Shown in pieces: positions 48,733 through 58,519 of a DNA stretch of 64,000 nt. Below the pieces are notes generated by a model. It was not told the DNA's origin. It searched no databases and worked only from the letters and a program-made list of their open reading frames with translations. Source of the DNA: Pseudomonas nitroreducens. Its GTDB lineage: Bacteria; Pseudomonadota; Gammaproteobacteria; Pseudomonadales; Pseudomonadaceae. Both the position numbers and the translations under genes were made by a program. The DNA lies in the NCBI RefSeq assembly GCF_024170165.1, contig NZ_JALJXP010000007.1, positions 186,001 to 250,000 on the forward strand, read 5' to 3'. Position 1 is the stretch's first letter; every line of letters begins with the position of its first letter.

Positions 48733-51700
48733 GTGTCCGTATTGCGCATTCCCTCGCTGCCGACCGCTGCCGGCAAGCAATCCTGGGGCAACCTCCCCGG
48801 AGCCGCCCTGAGCCTGGCCATTGCCGAAGCCGCCGGGCCGGCAAAGCGTTTCACCCTGTTGCTGACCGCCGACAGCCAGAGCGCCGAGCGCCTGGAGCAG
48901 GAACTGCGCTTCTTCGCGCCGGACCTGCCGGTGCTGCAGCTGCCGGACTGGGAAACCCTGCCCTACGACGTGTTCTCGCCGCACCAGGACATCATTTCCC
49001 AGCGCGTCGCCACTCTTTACCAGCTGCCCGAGCTGCGCCGCGGCGTGCTGGTGGTACCCATCACCACCGCCCTGCACCGCCTGGCGCCGGCCAAGTTCCT
49101 GCTCGGCAGCAGCCTGGTGCTGGATGTCGGCCAGAAGCTCGACGTCGAGCAGATGCGCAGCCGCTTCGAGGCCGCCGGCTACCGCTGCGTGGACACCGTC
49201 TACGAGCACGGCGAGTTCGCCGTGCGCGGGGCGCTGATCGACCTGTTCCCGATGGGCAGCGAACTGCCCTACCGCATCGATCTTTTCGACGATGAAATCG
49301 AGACGCTTCGTACATTCGATCCGGAAACCCAGCGCTCCATCGACAAGGTGGAGAGCATTCGCCTGCTGCCGGCGCGCGAATTCCCCCTGCGCAAGGAGGC
49401 AGTCACCGGTTTCCGTGGCCGTTTCCGCGAGCGCTTCGACGTCGACTACCGACGCTGCCCGATCTACCAGGACCTGGCCAGCGGCCTGACACCCGCCGGT
49501 ATCGAGTACTACATCCCGCTGTTCTTCGAAGATGGCGAGACTTCGACGCTGTTCGACTACCTGCCGCAGGACACCCAGGTGTTCTCCCTGCCGGGCATCG
49601 AGGGCGCCGCCGAGCAGTTCTGGACCGACGTGCGCAGCCGCTACGAGGACCGCCGCTACGACCCGGAACGCCCACTATTGCCGCCAGGTGAAGTCTTCCT
49701 GCCGGTGGAAGACTGCTTCGCCCGCCTGAAGAACTGGCCGCGCGTGGTGGTCAGCCCGGAGCCGATCGACACCGGCGTCGGCCGCGAGCGCTTCCCCGCT
49801 GAACCGCTGCCAGAACTGGCCATCGAAGCCAAGGCCACCGAGCCGCTGGCGCGTCTGCGCCAGTTCATCGAGCAGTTCGACGGTCGCATCCTCTTCACCG
49901 CCGAATCCGCCGGCCGCCGCGAAGTGCTGCTGGAATTGCTGGCGCGGCTGAAGCTGCGCCCGGTGGAAGTCGAGGGCTGGCCGGGCTTCCTGGCACACAA
50001 GGACCGCCTGGCGATCACCATCGCGCCGATGGACGAAGGCCTGCTGCTGGACGCCGACAAAGGCCAGCCAGGCATCGCCCTGGTGGCCGAGAGTCCGCTG
50101 TTCGGCCAGCGCGTCATGCAGCGCCGACGCCGCGAGAAGACCCGCGATGGCGGCGAGAACGTCATCAAGAACCTCACCGAGCTACGCGAAGGTGCGCCGG
50201 TGGTACACATCGACCACGGTGTCGGCCGCTACATGGGCCTGATCACCCTGGAGATCGACGGCCAGAACGCCGAATTCCTCGCCCTGCAGTACGCTGACGA
50301 AGCCAAGCTCTACGTGCCGGTGGCCAACCTGCACCTGATCGCCCGCTACACCGGCAGCGACGACGCCCTGGCGCCGCTGCACAAACTGGGCTCGGAAACC
50401 TGGCAGAAGGCCAAGCGCAAGGCGGCCGAACAGGTTCGCGACGTCGCCGCCGAGCTGCTCGACATCTACGCCCGCCGTGCTGCGCGCAAGGGCTACGCGT
50501 TCAAGGACCCGCAGGTCGACTACGCCACCTTCTCCGCCGGCTTCCCCTTCGAGGAAACCCCGGACCAGCAGACCGCCATCGAAGCGGTGGTAGCCGACAT
50601 GCTCGCCGACAAGCCGATGGACCGTCTGGTCTGCGGCGACGTCGGCTTCGGCAAGACCGAAGTGGCCATGCGCGCGGCCTTCGTCGCGGTGCACAGCGGC
50701 AAGCAGGTCGCCGTGCTGGTGCCGACCACCCTCCTCGCCCAGCAGCACTACAACAGCTTCCGCGACCGTTTCGCCGACTGGCCGGTGAGCGTCGAGGTGA
50801 TGAGCCGCTTCAAGTCCGCCAAGGAAGTCGAAGGCGCCGTGGCGCAGCTGGCCGAGGGCAAGGTCGACATCGTCATCGGCACCCACAAACTGCTGCAGGA
50901 CGACGTCAAGTTCAAGAACCTCGGCCTGGTCATCATCGACGAAGAGCACCGCTTCGGCGTGCGCCAGAAGGAGCAGCTCAAGGCCCTGCGCAGCGAGGTG
51001 GACATCCTCACCCTCACCGCCACGCCGATCCCGCGCACGCTCAACATGGCGGTGGCCGGCATGCGCGACCTGTCGATCATCGCCACGCCGCCAGCGCGCC
51101 GCCTCTCCGTGCGCACCTTCGTCATGGAAGAACAGAAGTCGGTGATCAAGGAAGCCCTGCTGCGCGAGCTGCTGCGCGGTGGCCAGGTCTACTTCCTGCA
51201 CAACGAAGTGAAGACCATCGAGAAGTGTGCCCGCGACCTGGCGGAGCTGGTTCCCGAGGCACGCATAGGCATCGGTCACGGACAGATGAACGAGCGCGAC
51301 CTGGAACGGGTGATGAGCGACTTCTACCACAAGCGCTTCAACGTGCTGGTGGCCTCGACCATCATCGAGACCGGCATCGACGTGCCCAGCGCCAACACCA
51401 TCCTCATCGAGCGCGCCGACAAGTTCGGTCTGGCCCAGCTGCACCAGCTGCGCGGGCGCGTCGGCCGCAGCCACCACCAGGCCTACGCCTACCTGCTCAC
51501 CCCGCCGCGCAAGCAGATGACCCCGGACGCCGAGAAGCGCCTGGAAGCCATCGCCAACGCCCAGGACCTGGGCGCCGGCTTCGTGCTGGCCACCCACGAC
51601 CTGGAAATCCGCGGCGCCGGCGAACTGCTCGGCGACGGCCAGAGCGGGCAGATCCAGGCGGTGGGCTTCACCCTCTACATGGAAATGCTCGAACGTGCGG

Positions 51701-52197
51701 TGAAGGCCATCCGCAAGGGCGAGCAGCCGAACCTGGAGCAGCCGCTGGGCGGCGGCCCGGACATCAACCTGCGCGTACCGGCGCTGATCCCCGAGGATTA
51801 CCTGCCGGACGTCCATGCCCGCCTGATCCTCTACAAGCGCATCGCCAACGCCGCCGACGAAGACGGCCTGCGCGAGCTGCAGGTGGAGATGATCGACCGC
51901 TTCGGCCTGCTGCCTGACCCGGCGAAGAACCTTATCCGTCTGACTTTGCTGAAATTGCAGGCAGAAAAGCTCGGGATCGTGAAGGTAGATGCCGGCCCGC
52001 AGGGAGGCCGGGTAGAATTTGCCGCCGATACCTGCGTCGACCCGCTGGTGCTGATCAAGATGATCCAGAGCCAGCCCAATCGGTACAAATTCGAAGGGGC
52101 CACCCTCTTCAAGTTCCAGGTGCCCATGGAGCGCCCGGAAGAACGGTTCAACACGCTGGAGGCGCTGCTCGAGCGCCTCACGCCACAGACTCATTAA
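48733..52197 (+). CDS. mfd: Transcription-repair coupling factor Mfd
   Basis: The 1154-residue protein starts with GTG. It has a UvrB-like N-terminal region, an RNA polymerase interaction domain (GAPVVHIDHGVGRYMGL), a RecG-like helicase with Walker A GDVGFGKTEVAMR and DEEHRFG, and the TRCF C-terminal domain. It removes stalled RNA polymerase and recruits UvrA. Complete, without frameshift. Confidence 0.97.
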   Translation: MSVLRIPSLPTAAGKQSWGNLPGAALSLAIAEAAGPAKRFTLLLTADSQSAERLEQELRFFAPDLPVLQLPDWETLPYDVFSPHQDIISQRVATLYQLPELRRGVLVVPITTALHRLAPAKFLLGSSLVLDVGQKLDVEQMRSRFEAAGYRCVDTVYEHGEFAVRGALIDLFPMGSELPYRIDLFDDEIETLRTFDPETQRSIDKVESIRLLPAREFPLRKEAVTGFRGRFRERFDVDYRRCPIYQDLASGLTPAGIEYYIPLFFEDGETSTLFDYLPQDTQVFSLPGIEGAAEQFWTDVRSRYEDRRYDPERPLLPPGEVFLPVEDCFARLKNWPRVVVSPEPIDTGVGRERFPAEPLPELAIEAKATEPLARLRQFIEQFDGRILFTAESAGRREVLLELLARLKLRPVEVEGWPGFLAHKDRLAITIAPMDEGLLLDADKGQPGIALVAESPLFGQRVMQRRRREKTRDGGENVIKNLTELREGAPVVHIDHGVGRYMGLITLEIDGQNAEFLALQYADEAKLYVPVANLHLIARYTGSDDALAPLHKLGSETWQKAKRKAAEQVRDVAAELLDIYARRAARKGYAFKDPQVDYATFSAGFPFEETPDQQTAIEAVVADMLADKPMDRLVCGDVGFGKTEVAMRAAFVAVHSGKQVAVLVPTTLLAQQHYNSFRDRFADWPVSVEVMSRFKSAKEVEGAVAQLAEGKVDIVIGTHKLLQDDVKFKNLGLVIIDEEHRFGVRQKEQLKALRSEVDILTLTATPIPRTLNMAVAGMRDLSIIATPPARRLSVRTFVMEEQKSVIKEALLRELLRGGQVYFLHNEVKTIEKCARDLAELVPEARIGIGHGQMNERDLERVMSDFYHKRFNVLVASTIIETGIDVPSANTILIERADKFGLAQLHQLRGRVGRSHHQAYAYLLTPPRKQMTPDAEKRLEAIANAQDLGAGFVLATHDLEIRGAGELLGDGQSGQIQAVGFTLYMEMLERAVKAIRKGEQPNLEQPLGGGPDINLRVPALIPEDYLPDVHARLILYKRIANAADEDGLRELQVEMIDRFGLLPDPAKNLIRLTLLKLQAEKLGIVKVDAGPQGGRVEFAADTCVDPLVLIKMIQSQPNRYKFEGATLFKFQVPMERPEERFNTLEALLERLTPQTH

Positions 52198-52208
52198 GGA
52201 CCCTGTGC

Positions 52209-52871
52209 ATGCGCCTGTTCCAACCCTTGCTGCTGTCGCTGGCGCTACTGTCGCCAGCCGCGTTCGCCGAGCCCTACCAAGTGGAGCTGATCCTCTTCCA
52301 GCAGTCCGGCGACGCCGTGTTCGCCAGCCGCCCCGCGCCCGACGACTGGGCCAAGGGCGCGCAACCGCCGGGCCCGGACAGCTCGCGCCCCACCGCGATG
52401 GACGCCCAGGTCGCCAAGCTGAAGCAGAACGAAGGCTTCCAGGTCCTGATGCACAAGGCCTGGCGCCAGGAGATCGATGCCAATCCGGTGAGTGTTTCGC
52501 TGACCGAAGGCGCCCAGCATGACGGCCACTTCCCGGTGGAAGGCACCGTCACCCTCAGCCAACAGCGCTTCGTGAACACCCAGACCGACTTCTGGATCAA
52601 CCAGTTCGGCCAGGACGGCCTGCTCGCTGCCAGCCAGCACATGGTCCAGGAAGCCAGCCTGAAGAACAGCGTGCTGACCTACCTCGACCACCCGAGCCTG
52701 GGCATGCTGATCAAGGTGACCCCGCTCAACGCCAAACCGGCGTCCGCCCCGCCGCCCGGCATGGAAGACGAAGCACCGACCGGCCCGGACGCGCCGCAGC
52801 AGCAACAAGCGCCGGCCGCCCCGGCAGACGGCGGCTTCGAAGCCCCGCCGCCAGCACAACCCGCGCAATAA
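52209..52871 (+). CDS. CsiV family periplasmic protein
   Basis: The 220-residue protein has a signal peptide (MRLFQPLLLSLALLSPAAFA) and a domain beginning EPYQVELILFQQSGDAVF, as in CsiV/DUF2803 proteins. It ends in a Pro/Ala/Gln-rich tail from about residue 176. It starts 11 bases after mfd, so it is co-transcribed. In other bacteria CsiV links to peptidoglycan and survival, but its function in Pseudomonas is unclear. Confidence 0.85.
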   Translation: MRLFQPLLLSLALLSPAAFAEPYQVELILFQQSGDAVFASRPAPDDWAKGAQPPGPDSSRPTAMDAQVAKLKQNEGFQVLMHKAWRQEIDANPVSVSLTEGAQHDGHFPVEGTVTLSQQRFVNTQTDFWINQFGQDGLLAASQHMVQEASLKNSVLTYLDHPSLGMLIKVTPLNAKPASAPPPGMEDEAPTGPDAPQQQQAPAAPADGGFEAPPPAQPAQ

Positions 52872-52904
52872 AGAAAAAGCCCGGCATCTGCCGGGCTTTT
52901 TCTT
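52871..52904. terminator. Terminator after csiV
   Basis: AAGCCCGGCA / TGCCGGGCTT hairpin with flanking A and T runs. Confidence 0.88.
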
Positions 52905-52914
52905 GGGGCTTATC

Positions 52915-52984
52915 GTAGGAGCGAGCTTGCTCGCGAACCACCTGGCAGCGTGCCTTGCCAGTTCGCGAGCAAGCTCGCTCCTAC
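52915..52984. repeat. REPIN: two inverted REP sequences
   Basis: Perfect 24-base arms (52915-52938 and 52961-52984; core GAGCGAGCTTGCTCGCG) around a 22-base spacer that itself contains TGGCA / TGCCA. It is a textbook REPIN between convergent csiV and mtnP and the most complete copy in the window. Confidence 0.88.
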
Positions 52985-52993
52985 AGGAAACCA

Positions 52994-53767
<774 letters not shown>

Positions 53768-53784
53768 CTAGAGCAGAACAAGGC

Positions 53785-53845
53785 GGAAGACTGGATCGGA
53801 CGCGGAGTTGACTTCCTGTCAATGAGCAGTCCGATCCAGTCTTCC
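53785..53845. other. Perfect 17-base inverted repeat with nested inner stem, nagZ-mtnP gap
   Basis: GGAAGACTGGATCGGAC (53785-53801) pairs perfectly with its complement (53829-53845). The 27-base loop contains TTGAC-TTCCT-GTCAA. An 8-base direct repeat, TCGCAATC, flanks the region (53761-53768 and 53873-53880). There is no T tract and no coding sequence. Confidence 0.75.
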
Positions 53846-53878
53846 AACGCAGTTATGCCGACGCGCAGCAGATCGCAA

Positions 53879-54877
53879 TCAGTCGATCAGTTGAGCGGCG
53901 CGCAACTCTCCGACAGCCTGCTGCCAGCGCGGCAACTGCTTGTATTCGATGCCCGGCCAGGCCTTGGCGCGCATGCGTTGCAGACGCTGCGGCGCAGTGA
54001 CCTTCAGGCACTGCAGGGCGCTCAGGGCCAGCTCGGCGGAGGCGCGATCGTTGCACACCAGGCCCATGTCGCAGCCCGCGCTCAGCGCAGCCTCGATGCG
54101 ATTGGCGGCATCGCCGACCACATGGGCGCCGGCCATGGACAGGTCGTCACTGAAGATCACCCCGTCGAACCCCAGTTCGCCGCGCAGAATGTCCTGCAGC
54201 CAGCGGCGCGAGAAACCGGCGGGATTCGGGTCGACCTGCGGGTAGATCACGTGGGCCGGCATCAGCGCGTCCAGCTCGCCGGACAGGCGCTGGAACGGCA
54301 CCAGGTCCACGGCGCGAATCTGCTCCAGCGTGCGCTCGTCCTCGGGGATGCCCACATGGGAATCCACTTCCGCCCAGCCGTGGCCGGGGAAGTGCTTGCC
54401 GGTGGAGGCCATGCCGGCGGCACGCATGCCGCGGATGAACGCGCCGGCCAGCGCAACGGCGCCCTCAGGATTGCCTTCGAAGGCGCGGCTGCCGACCACG
54501 GCGCTACGCTGGTGATCCAGGTCCAGCACCGGCGCGAAGCTCAGGTCGAGCCCAACCGCCAGCACCTCGGTCGCCATCAGCCAGCCGCATTGTTCAGCCA
54601 GTCGTTCGGCATTGGCATTGTCGGCGATGGCACGCATCGCCGGCAGGCGCAGGAAGCCCTGGCGCAGGCGCTGCACGCGGCCGCCCTCCTGATCCACCGC
54701 CAGCAGCAGGTCGGGGCGTACCGCGCGGATGGACTCCATCAGCTCGCGCACCTGGCGCGGCGATTCGATGTTGCGGGCGAAGATGATCAGGCCACCGACT
54801 TCCGGGTGGCGCAGTATCTGGCGGTCCTCGGCGGTGAGCCAGGTGCCGCCGATGTCGAGCATCAGGGAGCCTTGCAT
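53879..54877 (-). CDS. nagZ: Beta-N-acetylhexosaminidase NagZ
   Basis: The 332-residue GH3 enzyme removes N-acetylglucosamine from 1,6-anhydro-MurNAc muropeptides in the cytosol, feeding murein recycling and ampC induction. It has KHFPGHGWAEVDSH (Lys161; general acid/base dyad Asp172-His174) and the nucleophile in IFSDDLSMAGA (Asp244/245). The ATG at 54877 lies 11 bases after the L,D-transpeptidase stop. Confidence 0.95.
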   Translation of the reverse strand: MQGSLMLDIGGTWLTAEDRQILRHPEVGGLIIFARNIESPRQVRELMESIRAVRPDLLLAVDQEGGRVQRLRQGFLRLPAMRAIADNANAERLAEQCGWLMATEVLAVGLDLSFAPVLDLDHQRSAVVGSRAFEGNPEGAVALAGAFIRGMRAAGMASTGKHFPGHGWAEVDSHVGIPEDERTLEQIRAVDLVPFQRLSGELDALMPAHVIYPQVDPNPAGFSRRWLQDILRGELGFDGVIFSDDLSMAGAHVVGDAANRIEAALSAGCDMGLVCNDRASAELALSALQCLKVTAPQRLQRMRAKAWPGIEYKQLPRWQQAVGELRAAQLID

Positions 54878-54888
54878 GTGCGTTCCTT

Positions 54889-55413
54889 TCAATACAGTTG
54901 CGCCGCCTGCCACTCGGGGCAGGCGGCCTCTTCGATTCGAACCCGGCAATGGAGCGGCACCTGCGGAAAGAGTTCCAGCAGGTCGTCATTGCGCAGGCGG
55001 ATACAGCCGTGGGACAGCGGCGTGCCCATGGGCTCGCAGTCCGGCGTGCCGTGCAGGTAGATATAGCGGCGGAAGGTATCGACCTCACCCAGCCGATTGC
55101 GCCCCGGCTCGCAGCCACTGAGCCAGAGGATGCGCGAGAGGATCCAGTCGCGGCCGGGGAATGCCTGGTGAAGCTCGCTGGTCCAGGTCTCACCGGTCCA
55201 GCGCCGCCCCTTCAGTACCGCCGCCCTGGGCAGCCCCTCTCCGATGCGCGCACGGACCTGGTGCAAGCCTCGCGGCGTGCAGCCGGAGCCGTTGCGCTCC
55301 CCCGCACCGTTGGCGGCGCTGGATATCTGGATACGCACGACAAGACGCCCCGCAGCAAAGCCGTAGAGCATCTGGTCAGCAAGGGAGATATGGAGAAGAT
55401 CAAGATCGGCCAT
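54889..55413 (-). CDS. L,D-transpeptidase family protein (YkuD domain), no signal peptide
   Basis: The 174-residue protein is essentially one YkuD domain, starting at residue 5 (LLHISLADQMLYGF). It has GSGCTPRGLH, the catalytic HGTPDCEPMG and SHGCIRL (Cys137). An in-frame stop lies three codons before the ATG, so no N-terminal signal can be gained by extension. Periplasmic peptidoglycan cross-linkers of this family carry signals, so location and function are open. Placed between psrA and nagZ, all on one strand. Confidence 0.88.
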   Translation of the reverse strand: MADLDLLHISLADQMLYGFAAGRLVVRIQISSAANGAGERNGSGCTPRGLHQVRARIGEGLPRAAVLKGRRWTGETWTSELHQAFPGRDWILSRILWLSGCEPGRNRLGEVDTFRRYIYLHGTPDCEPMGTPLSHGCIRLRNDDLLELFPQVPLHCRVRIEEAACPEWQAAQLY

Positions 55414-55469
55414 GGCCGGCTACTGTAGCCGATCAGGCTGACGCAGCCCAGCGCGAAGCCGGGCCAGGA

Positions 55470-56186
55470 TCAGACCTTGGCGGGCGCCTGGGCAGTACTC
55501 GACTTGCTCCGGGGCTTGAGCTGCGCCCCCGCCAGCGAAGGATCGCTGACGCCACTGTCGGCACGCATGCCGGCGGCGAGGAACGGCACCATCAGGCGCA
55601 TGACCTGCTCGATGGAAGTGTTCACGCCGAAATCGTTTTCGGCCATGGCACGCAGCGCCTTGATGCCGGACATGCTGAATACCGCAGTACCCAGCATGAA
55701 GTGCACGCGCCAGAACAGTTCCAGCGGCGGCAGGCGCGGCGCGGACTCGTGCACCAGCAGCATGTAGCGGCGGAAAACCTTGCCGTAGACCTCCTCGAGG
55801 TACTTGCGCAGGTGTCCCTGGCTCTGGCTGAAGGCCAGGCCCAGCAGGCGCATGAAGATCGACAGGTCGTTGCCGCTGCGCGGCTTCACCGCCATGGCCT
55901 GGACCACGAGCAGCTCGAGCAGCTCCTCCAGGGTGGCGCGCGGCGCATCGGGCTTGGCCTGGCGACGATCCAGCTCCTTCTCGAGGCTGGCGCAGAACGG
56001 CCCGAGGAAGCGCGAGAAGACCGCCTGGATCAGCGCCTTCTTCGAACCGAAGTGATAGTTCACCGCCGCGAGGTTCACCCCCGCCTTGCTGGTGATCAGA
56101 CGCAGGGAGGTTTCGGCGAAGCCCTTCTCCGCGAACAGCTGTTCCGCAGCATCCAGGATGCGTTCGACGGTTTCCGACTGGGCCAT
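55470..56186 (-). CDS. psrA: Fatty-acid-responsive transcriptional regulator PsrA
   Basis: The 238-residue TetR-family protein starts MAQSETVERILDAAEQLFAE, with the helix-turn-helix in SLRLITSKAGVNLAAVNYHFGSK. P. aeruginosa PsrA is known to repress fadBA5, etf genes and itself, is released by long-chain fatty acids, and activates rpoS. The ATG at 56186 is preceded by GGAG. Two overlapping PsrA boxes cover its promoter. An upstream in-frame codon at 56246 lies in the promoter and is rejected. Confidence 0.96.
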   Translation of the reverse strand: MAQSETVERILDAAEQLFAEKGFAETSLRLITSKAGVNLAAVNYHFGSKKALIQAVFSRFLGPFCASLEKELDRRQAKPDAPRATLEELLELLVVQAMAVKPRSGNDLSIFMRLLGLAFSQSQGHLRKYLEEVYGKVFRRYMLLVHESAPRLPPLELFWRVHFMLGTAVFSMSGIKALRAMAENDFGVNTSIEQVMRLMVPFLAAGMRADSGVSDPSLAGAQLKPRSKSSTAQAPAKV

Positions 56187-56201
56187 GGCTACTCCGCCTG
56201 A

Positions 56202-56228
56202 CAAACACTTGTTTGAAACATACGTTTC
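56202..56228. promoter_or_regulatory. Two overlapping PsrA boxes in the psrA promoter
   Basis: CAAAC-ACTT-GTTTG (56202-56215) and GAAAC-ATAC-GTTTC (56215-56228) share one base. Both have the five-N4-five geometry, and the second is a perfect palindrome of the arms. They cover the -10 of psrA, which fits autorepression. Confidence 0.88.
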
Positions 56229-56246
56229 AGCGTCTTGTATTGTCAA
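56217..56246 (-). promoter_or_regulatory. Candidate psrA promoter
   Basis: TTGACA (56246-56241) and TATGTT (56222-56217), spacer 18 bases, overlapped by the PsrA boxes. Confidence 0.65.
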
Positions 56247-56376
56247 GCAAAGTGCGATGGATTGTTACCAATATCATGGCAATGCGACGAGACACCTAAT
56301 AGACAGCAAGACGCTTGCCAAGCCCGAAAGGTTACATGCACGAACGTTCCACCGACCGCCGCGCCCAATAAAAGCA

Positions 56377-56404
56377 TTGCCAGCCCGCCATCACTGTATA
56401 TAAT
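56377..56404 (+). promoter_or_regulatory. Candidate lexA promoter
   Basis: TTGCCA (56377-56382) and TATAAT (56399-56404), spacer 16. LexA box 1 overlaps the -10. Confidence 0.7.
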
Positions 56405-56428
56405 TCCAGGCACTGTATAAAAAGCCAG
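56394..56428. promoter_or_regulatory. Two LexA (SOS) boxes
   Basis: CTGTATATAATTCCAG (56394-56409) and CTGTATAAAAAGCCAG (56413-56428) both have the CTG-N10-CAG form and lie three bases apart, immediately before lexA. Confidence 0.92.
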
Positions 56429-56431
56429 AGT

Positions 56432-57052
56432 ATGGACATGCTGAAGCTCACGCCGCGCCAAGCCGAGATCCTCGCCTTCATCAAACGCTGCCTGGAAGCC
56501 AACGGCTATCCGCCCACCCGCGCGGAAATCGCCCAGGAACTCGGCTTCAAGTCGCCCAACGCCGCCGAGGAACACCTGAAGGCCCTCGCCCGCAAGGGTG
56601 CCATCGAGATGACCCCGGGCGCCTCCCGCGGCATCCGCATCCCCGGCTTCGAGCCCAAGGCCGCCGCCAATGACGACGAACTGCCGATCATCGGCCGTGT
56701 CGCCGCCGGTGCGCCGATACTCGCCGAACAGAACGTCGACGACACCTGCCGGATCAACCCGACCTTCTTCAACCCGCCCGCCGACTACCTGCTGCGCGTG
56801 CGCGGCCAGAGCATGAAGGACGTCGGCATCATGGATGGCGACCTGCTCGCCGTGCATGTCACCCGTGAAGCGCGCAACGGCCAGATCGTCGTCGCCCGCC
56901 TGGGTGAAGAGGTGACGGTGAAGCGCTTCAAGCGCGAAGGCAGCAAGGTCTGGCTGCTCGCAGAAAACCCGGAGTTCGCCCCTATCGAGGTCGATCTCAA
57001 GGAACAGGAACTGGTCATCGAAGGCTTGAGCGTCGGCGTAATCCGTCGCTGA
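56432..57052 (+). CDS. lexA: LexA repressor
   Basis: The 206-residue SOS repressor has an N-terminal winged helix-turn-helix ([17 protein letters not shown]...[12 protein letters not shown]), the self-cleavage site Ala92-Gly93 and the Ser127/Lys164 dyad. It is autoregulated through the two boxes upstream. It is followed by sulA after 13 bases. Confidence 0.97.
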   Translation: MDMLKLTPRQAEILAFIKRCLEANGYPPTRAEIAQELGFKSPNAAEEHLKALARKGAIEMTPGASRGIRIPGFEPKAAANDDELPIIGRVAAGAPILAEQNVDDTCRINPTFFNPPADYLLRVRGQSMKDVGIMDGDLLAVHVTREARNGQIVVARLGEEVTVKRFKREGSKVWLLAENPEFAPIEVDLKEQELVIEGLSVGVIRR

Positions 57053-57065
57053 ACAGGAGACACCC

Positions 57066-57539
57066 ATGCAGTACCCGCAGCCGCAGAACCTGCCGCAACT
57101 CCCGCTGTTCCAGGAAGCACTCTGGGCAAGCGGTACTGCTCCCCTGCTTCCGGAGCTGATGGAAGAAGAGCCCGTCGCCGAGGAAAGCGCCTTCAGCGAG
57201 ATCGCCCTGCGCGGCCTCCCCGGCCAGTGCCTGATGCTGCTGGCGCCGATGCTTCGCGAGCTGAGCGAGGAAAGCGATTCGCGCTGGCTCACCCTCATCG
57301 CCCCGCCGTCCAGCCTGACGCCGGACTGGCTGCGCAAGGCCGGCCTGAACCGCCAGGGCATCCTGCTGTTGCCGGCCCGCGATCAGGCCGCGGCCCAGGC
57401 ACTGGCCTGCGAAGCGCTGCGTCTGGGCAACAGCCACACCGTGGTGAGCTGGCTGAACCTCAGTGCCAAAGCACGCACGCAACTGTCCCGCGCCGCCGTT
57501 GCCGGCCAGGCGCAGAGCCTGAATATTCGTCTGGGATAA
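57066..57539 (+). CDS. sulA: SOS-induced cell division inhibitor SulA
   Basis: The 157-residue protein has the SulA core (FSEIALRGLPGQCLMLLAPML, WLTLIAPPSSLTPDWLRKAGL, VSWLNLSAKARTQL). It blocks FtsZ polymerisation during DNA damage. It is co-transcribed with lexA, the arrangement of Pseudomonas. No separate LexA box is seen before it. Confidence 0.93.
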   Translation: MQYPQPQNLPQLPLFQEALWASGTAPLLPELMEEEPVAEESAFSEIALRGLPGQCLMLLAPMLRELSEESDSRWLTLIAPPSSLTPDWLRKAGLNRQGILLLPARDQAAAQALACEALRLGNSHTVVSWLNLSAKARTQLSRAAVAGQAQSLNIRLG

Positions 57540-57551
57540 GCTGATCGGAAA

Positions 57552-57575
57552 GCTTCGCCGCGGACGCGGCGAAGC
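57552..57575. terminator. Hairpin between sulA and the convergent small gene
   Basis: GCTTCGCCGC / GCGGCGAAGC with a GGAC loop; no T tract, so it is a weak terminator or RNA-end stem. Confidence 0.55.
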
Positions 57576-57583
57576 GGCAGAAC

Positions 57584-57823
57584 TCAGTGCAGGACGCGCG
57601 GGCCTTCGTCGTCCATGTTCATGTCGCCGCCTTCGGCGAGACGACCGGCCATCTGCACGCCGACATTGAACATCGCCTTGGCGATCTCGATGTGCTGGCC
57701 CTGCAGGAAGCCCTTGGCATCAGCGGAGAATTCCAGGGTCACCAGCGCCTCCTCCTCGTCCGCGCGACGCAGCACGATACGCCCGTCAGGCAGCTCGACA
57801 ATTTCCAGAAATGAGGTTGGCAT
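57584..57823 (-). CDS. Conserved small protein, PA3009-like
   Basis: The 79-residue acidic protein begins MPTSFLEIVELPDGRIVLRR and has EEALVTLEFSADAKGFLQG. It corresponds by position to PA3009. It has no signal, membrane segment or known motif; function unknown. The codon at 57838 is a less likely start. Confidence 0.82.
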   Translation of the reverse strand: MPTSFLEIVELPDGRIVLRRADEEEALVTLEFSADAKGFLQGQHIEIAKAMFNVGVQMAGRLAEGGDMNMDDEGPRVLH

Positions 57824-57930
57824 AACAACGTTCTCCACAGCAGAACGCGTAGTGTAACAGCCACGTCCGCCACACCCTAGCCAAAGCTTGCACGGACCGA
57901 CCGGAAGGCCGGCACGCTGTGGAGCAGGAA

Positions 57931-58452
57931 TCAGAGCTCGGTGAGCGATGCGCGGAAGCGCAGCACCAAGTCCTTCAGGGATTTGCGCCAGGCTTCCAGT
58001 TCGTCATTGCCGAGCTCGACCGACACGTCGTCGTCGACATTCACCGCCTGGATCAGCGGCTGGGTCGGATCGACCTTGGCCTTCTTCGGCTCGCTCGGCG
58101 GCTGGAACAGCGCGGCATAGGCGGCCAGCAGGCGACCCAGCCAGGCCTCCGGCGATTGCGCCAGTTCGACCATCTCCGCCAGCTCCGGACTGGGAGCGGC
58201 TGCCAGCACCTCGGCATTGAGCAGCATATCGACGCGCGGCGCACCAGCCTGGGGCAGGCGGTAGTAACCGGCGATCTCATGGGCCACGCCCAGCACCGCT
58301 CCGTAGAGATGAAACAGCGCCGCTTCGCGTTCGGCCTGGATGCGCGCCTGGGCGTTCATCGCACGGGCCGCATCGGCGTTGCGCCAGACTTCCAGGGCAA
58401 GGCCGGCGAAGAACAGCTTCTGGTTGGTGCGGGTATAGAGTTCGTTCGCCAT
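57931..58452 (-). CDS. Conserved hypothetical protein (PA3010 / DUF6586-like)
   Basis: The 173-residue, mostly helical protein begins MANELYTRTNQKLFFAGLAL. It has a hydrophobic pattern in ALFHLYGAVLGVAHEIAGYYR and a C-terminal acidic segment. It is found next to topA in P. aeruginosa. Function unknown; family naming is tentative. Confidence 0.82.
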   Translation of the reverse strand: MANELYTRTNQKLFFAGLALEVWRNADAARAMNAQARIQAEREAALFHLYGAVLGVAHEIAGYYRLPQAGAPRVDMLLNAEVLAAAPSPELAEMVELAQSPEAWLGRLLAAYAALFQPPSEPKKAKVDPTQPLIQAVNVDDDVSVELGNDELEAWRKSLKDLVLRFRASLTEL

Positions 58453-58487
58453 GACCTGGCCCTCTGCAGTCGACTTCGGCAGTATAA

Positions 58488-58512
58488 GCACGCCCCGCCT
58501 CGGCGGGGCGCG
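58488..58512 (-). terminator. Terminator of topA
   Basis: CGCCCCGCC / GGCGGGGCG hairpin directly after the topA stop, followed on the minus strand by a short T-containing tail. Confidence 0.65.
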
Positions 58513-58519
58513 CCTTCCA

